Source of the DNA: Ophiocordyceps camponoti-saundersi (nom. inval.)
Taxonomy: Eukaryota; Ascomycota; Sordariomycetes; Hypocreales; Ophiocordycipitaceae
Direction: 5' to 3'
DNA: 56,596 nucleotides
NCBI GenBank assembly: GCA_003339415.1
Contig: PDHQ01000229.1
Location: 1 to 56,596, forward strand
Made by a program: the position numbers and the translations under genes
Shown here: positions 1 to 11,641 of the stretch, piece by piece
How positions within the stretch are numbered: the first letter of the stretch is position 1
Layout: each line of letters starts with the position of its first letter
Notes under the pieces: generated by a model
What the model saw: the letters and a program-made list of their open reading frames with translations, nothing else
Told to the model about the DNA's origin: nothing
The model's database searches: none

Positions 1-410
1 TATAATAAGATCTATCTATTTTTTAAACTTATTTTATATTATTATATAATTTATTAACATTTTTTTCTTCTTAATATTTTTTAAAAATATATTTTAAAAA
101 AGTATTATCTTTAACCTTTTATTAAAAAAGAAGTAAAATAGCTAAAAATATAAAAAAAGTACTATTTAGAAGCGCTTTTAATAAGGTTTTTTTTAAAAAT
201 ATAAAAAAAAAATTCACGCTAGTAACTAATTTTTTAGTCTTTAGTTAGTTACTAACTAACTAAAAACTAAAAGTAACTAACTAAAATTAGTTACTATAAG
301 GACTTTAGTTAGTTAGGACTTTTTTTAGTCCCTAAAAATAAGGACTTTAGTTAGTTAGTCTAAACTAACTAAAAAAAGACTAAAAAGTTACTAACTAATT
401 TTAAACCCTG
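1..410 (-). mobile_element. hAT transposon terminus (copy L), element continues left of the window
   Basis: The last 200 bases (about 210-410) are packed with TTAGTTAGT/ACTAACTAA repeats and finish with ATTTTAAACCCTG. This is the reverse complement of the CAGGGTTTAAAAT terminus seen at 25091, 43551 and 56009. The 8 bases that follow (CCTTTACT, 411-418) would be the target duplication, but the other side lies outside the window. Bases 1-410 match the reverse complement of 56009-56419 almost throughout, so the two window ends carry the same terminus in opposite orientation. No coding sequence is visible. The family assignment rests on copy B, which has both ends and an 8-bp duplication. Confidence 0.8.
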
Positions 411-1299
411 CCTTTACTTTATATAATACTAAAGTAAACGCCCGTCTCCTAGTTAGTTATCGTTTCGCGAAGTAAGTAGTAAAGCGCTTAGGCGCTAAGC
501 TTATTCCTATCCGTCCTATCCCCCTTATTAATTTCTAAGGCTATTAAGCTAGCTCGGTTTATAAGCACCTAATTATTACCTTAGTAATTAACGGATAGTA
601 TTTTCTATAGGAAATCTACTAAGTAACCGACTACGCTTAGAATCTCTTTATTAGCCTATTCTAAATAGCTAAAAAGAGGTTATTACTTAACTACGCGGCC
701 TAAAAACTAATTTAGCTAGATAACTTACCCGCTTTCGCTAAGTACTCGCCCTCGATCCTATTACCTAAGAAGCCCCTTTTTAACGGAAATCTAAACCTAG
801 CTATCTAAGCGGATATTAAGCGCCGGAACCGCCTTCTCTATTAGGATAAGCGCGAGTATCGGATCCTCTAATACTTATAAAGGAAAGAGGATTTTATATA
901 GCCCGCGAAGGAAAAGAAGCTAGCTTAAACCCTTACTAAGGATAATTAAGATACCGATAATATAAATAAGGATATTTTAAAAGAGTAACTTATCCGCTAA
1001 ATTTAGTAAAACCCTTACTATTTACGATAGGAAAAGATAACCTTATTAATACTTATAATACTTATAAAATTAGAAAACGATAACGATAACCTAATTACGG
1101 TTATAAAGCTAAGCTTAGCTAGCTATACGTACGTAAGGTAAAAAATCCTATTCCTTCGAAGTAAAGAACCTAAATATATTACTTATATATATAATATAAT
1201 CCCTCTAGCTCTTATATACCTTAAAAGATTTTTTAGTAAAAAGGAAGCTTATATTTTAGCTTATCTCTAGCCCGGCTATAATATAATTTTAAAACTTAA

Positions 1300-4113
1300 G
1301 AAGCCCCTAAACTTAATAAGACCTCCTTTTTATAGGACGCTAATAAAATACCTACTTTTAGAAAAGGAGACCGTTAACTACTTACTTAAGATTAGTTTTA
1401 TTAAACTAGATACTAGCCCTTACGCCGCCTTAGTTTCTTCGCCCCGAAGCTATATTCGATAGCCCGACGCTTTTATATTAACTACCGATAGATAAATAAT
1501 TACTTAAAAAGTCGGATCTCGCTAGCTCCCTCCCTAAAAGGTATAATATTTAGCTATTAGAAGGCGTAACGGTTCTCGAAAATCGATATTATTTAAGCGT
1601 TTTACTATTTCTATCTTAACCCTAACTCCGAGTACCTTATAGCTTTCTATATAAAGTTTAGTATATTCTATTAGCTTATTTTTCTATTTAGCTTTAAGGT
1701 AAAACCCGCTTAGTTTTAGAATTTTATTAACGCTTAATTTTATAATCTTTTTAACCGCTATATAAGTATATACGCTAATAATATATTAATTTACTTAAAT
1801 AGTAAAAAAGAGGAATATTAAGAGGAGTGCTAAGAAGTAATCTAGCGCCTATACTAAGTAAACTTATAAAGAGATATCCGGAAATTAAAATTTAATATTA
1901 TTAAAGTTAACTACTTTAGTATAATATTATACGTAAGCTAAGGAATAAGTATAAACCCCTATAAGGTATAAGTAATTTAAGATTAGAAATTTAAAAATTT
2001 TTAAGATTATAAAGCTATTTATTTATTTATAAGATTATATAACTTTATCCGGATTTTCTATTACTATATTAATATTACCGCGGAACCCCTAAACTATCTC
2101 TTAAAAAAAGATATTATTTTCGAGCTTAGATTAGAATAAAAGGAGGCCTTTAATAAGATAAAGGAATTAGCTATATAAGCCCCGGTACTCGCTTTCTTCT
2201 ATCCTAAACTCCTAACTTAGCTTAAAACTAATACCTCTTAGAACGCTACCGCTAATATATTTTAATAATAATAAGATAACTAAGCGTAAAAGCTAATAAG
2301 CTTTTTTTTAAAAATAATAAATTTAGCTAAATATACGTACTTAATCTAAAACCGTAAACTTCTCGCTATTATATAAAGCTTTAAGTATTTTTACCCGGAA
2401 TTACTTAGTTAAAAGTTTAATATAATTATAAACTATAAGGCCTTAGTTTACTTTATAATAAAAAGACTACTTTTTATCTACTAAGTTCGATAGTTTAATT
2501 TCCTTACTTAGTTTAATATCTATTTCCTATATTAACTTAACTAGTTAAATATAGCTACTAATACCCTTTTATATAAGATAGCTAAGCTTCTAACTATAAA
2601 AGCCCGTAAAAAAGAGGAAAGGACGCTTATAATAATTCCTCCGGAAAGCCTTAAATTCGAAGTCTTAACCCTAACTTTTATAATTACCTTAGTCCGCCTT
2701 AGAGAAAACTCTACCCTATTAGGAGCGGAGTTAGTATAACTAATTTAGGAGGAGAACGTAAGCTAGGATCTTAGATTCTACGGTAACCTCTTAGTTATTC
2801 CTAAATAGGATAGTTAGAAGAGGCTTTTCCTTTATATTACCTTAATTCGGAATATATATAAGCTAGCTATCTTCGCTTATAATAGCTAAAATAAGATTAC
2901 TTAGATATTTTAGTAAGATTACTATTAGCTTAGAATAAAGTAAGATATTTATTAATATATTTATAATTATTATAAATATTAGAGGAATAAGACCCCGCGG
3001 GATAAGACCCTAAGCTTACTATACCCTTTACTTATTTTAACTTTTATATAAGAGTATATAGCTTATAATAGGAAAGCTATATTAAAAAACCGCTTTAAAT
3101 ATAATTACGTTTAAACTTTTATCTATAAGCTAAGCTAGATTATCGCTATATTACTAAGTAAGAAGAATAATATAGTAAAGGTGCTCGCCGGACGCTACTT
3201 CTAATACCTTTATTATCTCTTCGGTATACTAAATATATAGATTACTAATAACGCTAGCCCGTTTATCTTAGGATTTCTTAGTAAAATTAATTAGTTAATT
3301 AGTATTAAGTATTATTATAGTAATACTTTATACTTATAAATATAAGGAAATATAGAGGTAATTAATTAATACCTAAACTAAAGGCTACGGTTCTATGCGA
3401 ATAAATATTAGGATAATTAGAGTGCTTTCTTTCCTACGCTAGACTTTATATATAACTCCTCGTAGCACGCTTCGATTAGTATAGCACCGCTTATAGTCGC
3501 CCTTAGTAAGGATATACGGAACCCCCTCTTAGTAGCTAGTCCCTTAGATCCCTTAACTACCTTAGGCCTAATTACTATAGCTTATAAACTCGTTACCCGC
3601 GCGTAGGAAATATAATAGTAAGCTTAAGCCGCTATCGAGAAAGCTTATCGTAAGTAGGAAATGTAGGTAAATAGGAAGCGTCGCCCGGCAGACTTTACGG
3701 TTAGCGATAAGGTATTCCTTAGCCGTAAGAGCTTCTTTATAACCGCACTTATAATACGCTTAAATATATAATAATTAAAACTTTTTACGGTTATCGAGGA
3801 ATAAAGCTATAGCTATATCCTTAACTTACTAAATAGCTATTAGATAATAAACTTATTTTATACTAACTATTTTTAGAAAGCTGCTATAAATCTGCTACTA
3901 GGGTAGGAGATATCTCTTACTAAGCTAGAAGATATCGATAGTATATTAGAATAGGAGGTTAAGTAAATCTTTTAATCTTAAGTTACCGGATAGCGTTATC
4001 GGTTAGAATATTAAGTCCGCTAATATAGTTATAATTTAGATAAGATATAATACCTTATTAGGAATTTCCGTTATACGCTTATAGCTTTTAAGGAATTCTA
4101 TAACTATTTCCTA
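1300..4113 (+). pseudogene. Gypsy pol relic: reverse transcriptase, RNase H, integrase, chromodomain
   Basis: Translating through the TAA/TAG codons gives a continuous Gypsy polyprotein. The RT catalytic block at 1771-1800 reads YANNILIYLN where the family has YVDDILIYS, so both catalytic aspartates are now asparagine. RNase H is recognisable around 2230-2575; LNIATNTL near 2546 corresponds to the usual LNIAADALS. The integrase core C-terminal part is clear at about 3383-3535 (RFYANKY then DFIYNSS). A GPY/F-type stretch (FTVSDKVFLSRKSF) lies near 3700. A chromodomain follows at 3931-4113 (LE-EVK-IF, then RLEY-VR). Chromodomains in this family bind histone marks and direct integration to heterochromatin. 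Stops fall where Gln or Trp is expected, so this is a dead copy made by RIP, not by frameshifts. Confidence 0.88.
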
Positions 4114-4279
4114 AATATTGCTAGTTTACTTATTAACCTCTAATATTAAGTTAATACCGCTACTATAAATCGTAAGTATTAAAATAATAACTAAGATAAT
4201 ATAGCTATTTTTATAAGCACCTAGCTACGTAATCGCTATTACTAATCTTAATAGGTATATTAAAACCTTCGTTAGGGGG

Positions 4280-4592
4280 TAATATTATACGCTAAGCACT
4301 TATAAGGATTTCCCCTAAATATTTTATAGTGATTTCTAAAAATCTCCGGCTATAATTACGTAACTTTAGAAACCTTATTATAAAATCCTTAGGAAAACCT
4401 TAGTAGGAAATTACCCGGAAATAAAGTTAACTTTTTACTAGGATTTCCCTATACCCTCTCCTATCTTTACTAGCACGTGCCTTTATATATTTTACTAAGA
4501 TCTTGCTTACGAGAGTTTTTCCTCTTTTCTTTCCTTTCTCCTTAGCTTAGAATCTTTATTTATAGTATTAATATTATTATTTAGTTAATATA
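4280..4592 (+). repeat. 3' LTR of Gypsy copy 1a
   Basis: This 313-bp segment starts TAATATTATACGC right after the purine tract and ends at TTAATATA. Its reverse complement occurs at 52756-53067 (312 bp) in the inverted copy, which sets both borders. Canonical TG...CA ends have become TA...TA, as RIP predicts. The right border is uncertain by a few bases because the flanks are AT-rich. Confidence 0.78.
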
Positions 4593-4773
4593 TTTTACGG
4601 CCGTAATATAAGTTAAAATAAAATAAAAATTCCCCTACGCGTTCCTCTTCCTTTTTATTCTTTTACTATATGCTACCTATTCTAAAAATATTAACTTTAT
4701 CGTTATTACGTTATCGCCGCGCCGCCTCCTCGCGTTATTTTTTTTTCTATTAGTATAATACTTCTTTTATTAT

Positions 4774-5330
4774 CTCGCTAGTATATTAGCCGCGCTATTA
4801 ACGCTAACTTACGCTATAAGGGAGTATATTATATAAGGAAATAGCGATAACGAAGACGCCGCGCTACTAATAAAAGTATCGTATATATATACGCCTTACT
4901 TAAATAACCTTATAAATAAGGGGGCGGCTAAATACGTCCGCGGCCGAGTAGCGGCTTACTAAGCATATCGTGCCCAGCGTAGGAGGTATTTTTAGAAAAG
5001 GCACCTTTTCGCTAAGAACGCACGCTTTTAGCGGGCCGCCCGCGATTTATAGAATATAGCTGCTAATAATAAAGCTATTTAGATAGCCGCCCGCGCTTAC
5101 GAGGGTATTACTTCTAGCTATTATATTATTTTAATATTTACTTTCTAGGCCCGCGCTAACTACCTTAAGATATAGCTTAATATTATATAACTCGCCCTTT
5201 ACGTTATAACTAATATTTTTATATCCCCGTCGCCTAAGCTATTTAGCTTTAATTCTCTTATTCCCGCCGGCGGTAATATTATCCCCGCGCTTATATTATT
5301 AATATATTACTATAATATAAGTAGCGCTAT
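4774..5330 (+). pseudogene. RIP-degraded Ala/Arg-rich reading frame of unknown identity
   Basis: Between the Gypsy LTR and the minus-strand Gypsy 2 lies a GC-richer stretch in which one plus-strand frame reads as protein when TAA/TAG are taken as former Gln codons. It contains many Ala and Arg residues, for example AAKYVRGRVAAY and NARF-RAARDL. A surviving CAG codon sits inside AYRAQRRRYF. The frame may continue weakly to about 5790, where CCGCC/GCG-rich codons persist. I recognise no domain. It could be an ORF1/gag-like protein of an unclassified element, or a host gene fragment caught in the repeat. No start codon or terminal repeats could be assigned. Confidence 0.45.
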
Positions 5331-6029
5331 AGCTTAATATTAGTAATATTAAGCTTAGTAATAGGGGTAGGTTATTACTAGCTTTAATATATTCGCCGCT
5401 TATTATAAAAAGTCCCTATAGCGGTAAGAGTAAATATAGTAAAATATTCTCGCCTTATAATAGGAGGAAGCGGCCGCCTAGGCCGAGGATTAATAGTAAT
5501 AACTTAAGGCTAATTATAATATTTATACGGCCTTTGCTAACCTCGCTACTTTATTATCGCCGCCCCGCGCTCCTCGTCGCGCCTTAGCTAGGCTAAACTA
5601 GCCGCCGTAGTCGCTATTACCCGTAGCTAAAAGTTATAATTACTCGCGTAGCGCGTTAATTTCTAGGCCTAGTATACTTCCGCATAGCTATAATAGTCTA
5701 AGCTAAGCGTAGTTAGCCGATAATATTAAGGAAGAAAAAAAGTAGTAAAATACGCTAAACGCGCCGTAATAATAAAAGGAAAGATAGGGATAAGAGGGGG
5801 GCGGGGTATAATAGGCTAGAAAGAATTTACTAAAAGGGAGGGGGAATTTACTTAATTATTTACTTAATTAAGTTTAAATAAGAGAATATATTTAAGGCCG
5901 TTATATATACGAATATCTTCTTAGTATAATTTATAATTATCTAAAATAGCGTAATATTATAAGCTATCTAATAGCTTTTAAATTAATATAATATATTTTT
6001 TCTATTTTATTAACGCTTAATAATAAGGG

Positions 6030-8700
6030 GGTTAGCCTTATAAGTATCGCTTACGGGCGTTTTTCGCGGTAAGAATTTCCTTAATCTTATATTTATTAAG
6101 GGATAAGTTATTATTAGAAAATTATAAAAAAGGTTTAGGATAGCTATTAGTAAGGGATTACGATAAGAGTAGATTATACGTAGCACGCTTAAGTAAATTA
6201 ATATAGAATATAAAATATATACCTCTTAAAGTATTAAGTATAATAGTTAAAAAGGATAGGATAGTAATAATTTTATACTTAGCTTTAAAGTAATCGAGTT
6301 TCTTAAACGGGCGGTTAAAATAAATATAGCGAAGATTTAATTATATAAAATTACTAACTTAGAATCGTTTTATAAGGTAATAAGTACTATTAGAAGCGTC
6401 TTATTACTTTTATTAAGCTTACGTAATAGATACCTAAGCTAGCTAGATACTTTCTTATAGATATTAAGCGAAGGTAATAGTATACCTTTTTAGGGAGGTA
6501 ATTAGTGCGGAAAGCGTAAATAGCTATTAGATAAAGTTTAAATTATATCTATATAATAAGCGGTTTAGACTTACGCTTATTATAGATAACTTTCTATTAT
6601 TTAATATAAGTTAGTAAGTAGGTAGGTAAAAAGGCTAATTAAGCTAAGAGAACGATATTATATAATAAAAGATAGCTTATATCTCCTAGTTTATTTATTC
6701 TATACCGCTATTAGTTTATAGGTAATAAGCTATTAATATAAGTTATTTAATACCTATAAGGCGGTAAAAAGTTAACTAAAAGTAACTTATCTAATTTAAA
6801 CTATAGTTAGATATAATAGCTATAAGAAAGCTATAAAAGCGCTATTAAATATAAACGAAATATCTTATATAATACTTAGCTTTTATAAATATTATTATTT
6901 TTAGCTATATATATTTTAATAGCTAATTAGTAATAACTATAAGGAAGCGGGGCTAAGAAAGATTTATAATAAGTAGGTTTATTATAAAGTTTATAGAGAT
7001 AGTTACTTAGTACCTCTCCGGGGGCAGTATCGGTTATAGTAAGCTTTAGTAATAATAGCGTTAAAAGTAATTCTTATAATAATAATAGTTTCGAATAAAT
7101 CGCGCTATATTAGCTAATATACTATCTTAGTAATAGTAACGATAAAGTAATATAAATATAATATTTTTATTAAGGTATTTTATAAGTAGGGAATTATAGG
7201 TTTTTTAGATTAAGGTAGTTATTAGGGGTTTTTAGTTAGGCACCTAAAATCGGCCCCGGAACTATAGCTAGCTACTAGCGGAAAGGGAATAGTTTATAAT
7301 TTACTCCTTTATGCCCGCCTTAAGAGGGAACTTTTAAGCGCCCTCTTATAGCGCGGTACGTTATATTATATAGAGCGGGTTAGACTATAACGCTATAAGC
7401 TATAATTCCCTTAAATACTTATTTATAAAAGGGGCTAATATTATAAAAGTAATATTTTAGCTTTAAACTAGTTATAGTCTAAAAGAATAAATAGATAAGG
7501 GCTATATAATATAGCCGAAATATAAAGTAGTATATTATTACTCCTAATTATAATAAGAGAGGGTATTAGGCTAGGTAGCTTACTTACTTAGGTAATATTA
7601 TAAATAAAAGTTAAAAAAAGTAAATATCTTAGCTTATTAAGCCTAGTATTTTAATATAGCTTTAGGAGTTATAAAGTACTTTAAGGCCTTATAATCTATA
7701 AGTATAATAAATAGGGAGGAAACGCTTCGGAGTTTAGCTAACTACGCCTTAAAGTAATAAATAATAGTAAGAAATTCCTTATCGTAAATTATATAGTTCT
7801 ATTCCGTAAGCTAAAGCTTTTAAGAGAAATATACTATAAGCTATAAGATTTAATCCTAACCGCGCTAGGAGAGATAGCTACTAATTACCTTACTTAAATA
7901 GTTTACTTTTATAATAATATCGAGATTAGGGCTTTACTAAGCGAGGGCGGGGGAGGAGATAAACGCGTTTTTTAGTTATTTAAAAGCGTCTTAATAAGCT
8001 AAGGTTTAATTAAAGGGGGTATTACGCTTTATAAAGGTAACGAGTAAGGCCGTAAAAGAGGAAAACTAAGGGATAAAATTACGATAAAAATTTACGAAGC
8101 TAATAAAATTATATATACTTTTTATATAAGTCGGTGCCTTCTAGTCTCTAATTACTAAAATCTTAGCTAGGTTTAAGCGTACCTTTTATCTTATATAGAT
8201 AATAAACTTAAAATATTTAACTTTATAAACTATAAACGCGTATTTATCGAGGTTTAAATATAGCTTAGCTTATTATAATTTCGCGAGAATAATATAAACC
8301 TTTTTTTAATAATCTAAAAATAAGCTACTTAAATAGATAAGAATATTATTAAAGTAAGTAATAATAAAATCCCTAAGGGAATCGCCTAAGGAAGTATTAA
8401 TATATTATTAGAATAAGGCGGGGGCGCTAGTAAAACTAAAAGGGTAGATAAGGTATTTAAATAGCCCGAAACGCGTGCGGAAAGTAATTAGATATTCCTC
8501 GCCCTTCGTAATACGTATCTTATAAAAGGCGGCGCGTATATCAAGTTTAGTAAACTACTAAGCGCTAATAAAATTACGTAAAGTTTCCTTTATAAGGGGT
8601 AGGGGATAGCGGTCCTACTTAATAAGTTAATTTAAGGCCCGATAATTAATATAAAACCGCTAGCCGCCCCTAGGCTTTTTAGCTAAGAGGACTAAGGCGG
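6030..8700 (-). pseudogene. Gypsy 2 pol relic (RT, RNase H, integrase)
   Basis: On the minus strand the RT N-terminal block at 8555-8494 reads [20 protein letters not shown], a textbook Gypsy motif with no changed residue that I can see. The catalytic block at 8356-8330 reads YFNNILIYL, against the family's YxDDILIYS, so both aspartates have become asparagine. Downstream blocks match the expected pattern (KYFKFII, then NFISFVNFYRNFIP near 8060). RNase H follows (for example DYKALKYFIT near 7690). Towards 6050 a frame reading KIKEILTAKNARKRYL may be the start of a chromodomain-like tail, but it is too short to be sure. In-frame stops are all TAA/TAG at Gln or Trp positions. Confidence 0.8.
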
Positions 8701-10720
8701 CTATAAATAATAAGCTTACGTAAATTTATCCTTTATCTATTAGATCGGTAATTTACTTCCGTATTTTAAGGAGGTATTTACGCGGTATATTATATAATAG
8801 CCCTTAAGGTAATAGCGGTAAAAATCTATTAAGCTACTATCGTAAATAGATATAATAATCGTATATACCGCGATAAGGGGGAAAACGCTCGCTTTTTCTT
8901 TATTAAAAAGGTCGCTAAAGTTAGATATTTTAGAAGGTAAAAAAGCCGGCGGGGTAAAAAGAGATAATTTTTTAATCTATAAAATATATAAGATATCCCG
9001 TAAGCTTATAATAAGGAAATAATAGCTTATTTACTAATAGAATTCGCGCCTTATTAGTATAGTAAAAGTTAAGCTTAAGATAGTAACTATTCGATATTTT
9101 TAAACTCGCGTTTTACTATACGGGATAACGAGGTTATCTATAAAGTAAATTATAAGATATTATTATCTTACGTAAAGGGATATATTATACCGCGCTATTT
9201 AAAGAGAGTTAAGGATTATATCCTAAGTTAGGCTAGGGATTATATATACGATTATAAGCGTCTGCTAGCTATTAATATTAGTAATAAACTAGATAATATA
9301 ATAGATTAGAGAGGAGTCCTTAAAGTAAACTTACTTTTAATAGCGGATTTAAACCGCGGTATAAATCGTACGTAGAGTAAGGAGAGGAATATATTAGAGA
9401 TAGTAATATTATACTTAAGATTCGCTTACGGTAGCGTAATAGTTATAGCTACTATCTACTTACGCGTTAATAAAGGTAATAGAATTTATAAAAATAAGGA
9501 TAAGGAGAGGACTTATATCTATATTCCTTATAATATCTATAAATTAGTTCTTTAAATTACTATCCGTTAAATTAACGCGACTACTTTCCCCTTATAAGAG
9601 ACTTAATATAGGGGGGATTTTTTTCCCTAATCCGAATAAGCGTCCTAGTTAGCCTCTCCCGTTTCTATAAAGCGTATAAATAAGGATAAGGGCGAAGATA
9701 GGTATACTAGATAATCCCTTATAAAATAGCTTACCTAGCTATAATATAGATAATATCCTTTAACTTAACGCTTACTATATTCCTTCGTAAAAATATAAGA
9801 AGCGGAATAGCGGGGTCCTAAACGCTGCCTTTTATATCTACCGCGTCTCTAACCGCGGGAAGAACGCCTTAAGGTTATATTAGTTTAGCGGATATCCGTT
9901 ATAAGTATATTAATATCCTAAGCCGCTAAGGAAAGAGTAAAAAAAAAAGGTATTTAACCTTTACTTTTAATCTAAAATAACTTAATATCGATAGTAATAA
10001 AATAGATATAAACTATAGCTAAGATATAATTATTAAGAGGAATATCGTATTTAAGATAATAGCGTTATAACTTAAGGGTAAATATATAACGTAGATATAT
10101 TACCTTAATTTCGTCTACTTATATAGTACCTCCTAAAAGCGATAGTTTTACTTTAAAACGAATAAGGAAATCGGAGAATAACTTAGAGGTACCTTAAGAG
10201 AGCCTTTCTAACTCTATTATAGCTATCTAATAATAGTAGGGGTTAGTAAATATTATATTAAGATACTTAAGGAAGGTCTCGACTTAGTATTAATATTCCT
10301 CGCCTTACTCGAAAAATAAGGCTACTTTTAACTAAATAATAAGCGATAAATATTAATAAAGGAAAACTTATTAGTTATAATTATTACTAATAAAGGCGCG
10401 ATCCGCTAATAGCTTATATAATATTAAGGCCTGCTAAGCTAGAAAAAGGGTTTTATCGCTATTAAAAGGGGAGCTAGATAGAAAAAGTTTCTAGCGTAAA
10501 GGCTACGGTAAGGGCTCTAGCTAAGGTTACTAGTATTATATTAAGAAGTAAATAGTATCGCGTTACGCTTATAGGACCTCCTATAGCTTAGAAATTATTA
10601 CTTACTATTATTATAGCTAGGCGATAATTACTTTTTAAAAGATAAAGTTATCTATTATAATAATAGTTATTCTATATAAGGGTTTAGCCTCCGGGCTATC
10701 TACGAGGAGGTGACTTTATT
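8700..10720 (-). pseudogene. Upstream gag/protease region of Gypsy 2 (no named domain)
   Basis: This stretch lies upstream of the RT in the minus-strand element, where gag and protease are expected. No zinc knuckle or protease motif could be read with confidence after RIP. Part of it (around 9930-10100) resembles 49330-49450, which supports a repeated retroelement segment. The assignment rests on position alone. Confidence 0.4.
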
Positions 10721-10775
10721 ATTTAGAATAATTATAAAGAATTATAGAAAAGGGGTCGTAACGCCTAATAGGGGT

Positions 10776-10853
10776 AGGCGATCCGCGCGCGCGCTACGCG
10801 CGGAAATAACTAATTACCTTATATAACTTAGCTATTCGGGCATAGCCCGAATC
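10776..10853. repeat. GC-rich inverted repeats at the outer edge of Gypsy 2
   Basis: Two short palindromic stretches stand out from the AT-rich background: a CGCG-rich one around 10776-10802, and TTCGGGC-ATA-GCCCGAA at 10837-10853 (7-bp perfect arms, 3-bp loop). They lie just before the R1 copy, where the 5' untranslated part or LTR of the minus-strand Gypsy would be. Function is unknown. Confidence 0.5.
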
Positions 10854-10861
10854 CCTTATAA

Positions 10862-11641
10862 ATATAGTAAATATTTTACCGCTTTATATATAAAAAGTAA
10901 ATTTACTTACTTTATAGCTTATAAGAAAAGATTATATTATTATTTTTTTTATTAAAAGTTTTACTTTAAGTAAAGTTAACTTTACCTTAAGATAAGAGTA
11001 GTATAAGACTAAGTAAAGAATATATATATTACTTAACTTTAAAGGTTTATAAATTAAAACTTTATATATACTGCCCCTCCTCCCCTTTTAGCGCTAACTA
11101 GAAATTAATAATAGCTAAAGCGGAAACGCTAAAAAGTAAATATAATAATACCCTCTCCTCTAACTTTTATTTTATACTTATTTATAGCTTTATTATAATA
11201 ATTTAGCTATTTTTCAGAATTAATTATAATAGGGTTTATTATAAAATAATAAAACCTTTATATATACTTAAGCTACGCTAATAAGGCCTTAATTAATTAT
11301 ATTATTAAAGCTATTTTAATTAAATATAAGGATTTAGTTTATAATAATAATAATAGCTAGGAGAATAAGTAAGCTATATAAACTTTATATTAAACTTAGT
11401 TTATATATACTTTTATTATTATAAAGTTTATTTTAAGGGAAATATCGGCTTTTAAATCGCTAGTTAATACCTAACTTATTAAATATATAAAGTATTAGGT
11501 ATAAGCGGGGTTTAACCTTAAGCTAAGGTAATACTTAAGAGGAGGGTTTACTTTAAGTTCTCCGGTTTTTCCCCCTTTTAGAATATATATAAGATAGTTC
11601 TAAGCTATATAAGGTATATTAGCATATAAATATTATTATTA
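10862..11641 (+). mobile_element. R1 retroposon, 5'-truncated copy
   Basis: This is the last ~780 bp of R1, in sense orientation, ending in an (ATT)n tail at about 11627-11641. It aligns with the 3' part of the full copies at 39999-41878 and (reverse) 12984-14837. Keeping the 3' end while losing the 5' end is typical of target-primed reverse transcription. I could not define a clear target duplication here. Confidence 0.7.

Larger units (their letters stand above)
411..4592 (+). mobile_element. Ty3/Gypsy chromovirus, 5'-truncated by hAT copy L
   Basis: A Gypsy-type LTR retrotransposon read on the plus strand, in pol order RT, RNase H, integrase, chromodomain, followed by a purine tract (GTTAGGGGG, 4271-4279) and a 3' LTR. 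The 5' LTR and the start of gag are missing because a hAT terminus abuts at 410. The segment at 411-1300 belongs to the upstream gag/protease part but shows no motif I can name. A second, inverted copy of the family lies at 52756-56008. Heavy RIP has removed nearly all CpA and TpG. Confidence 0.88.
5831..10860 (-). mobile_element. Ty3/Gypsy element 2, RIP-degraded
   Basis: A second Gypsy family on the minus strand. RT is at about 8560-8000, RNase H and integrase lie below it (toward about 6030), and gag/protease-like sequence lies above it (about 9000-10700). I could not find a matching LTR pair, so the outer borders are approximate. The left border is set where pol-like translation fades near 6030-5831. 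The right border is set where an R1 copy begins at 10862. Related sequence reappears at about 49330-50110. Confidence 0.75.
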
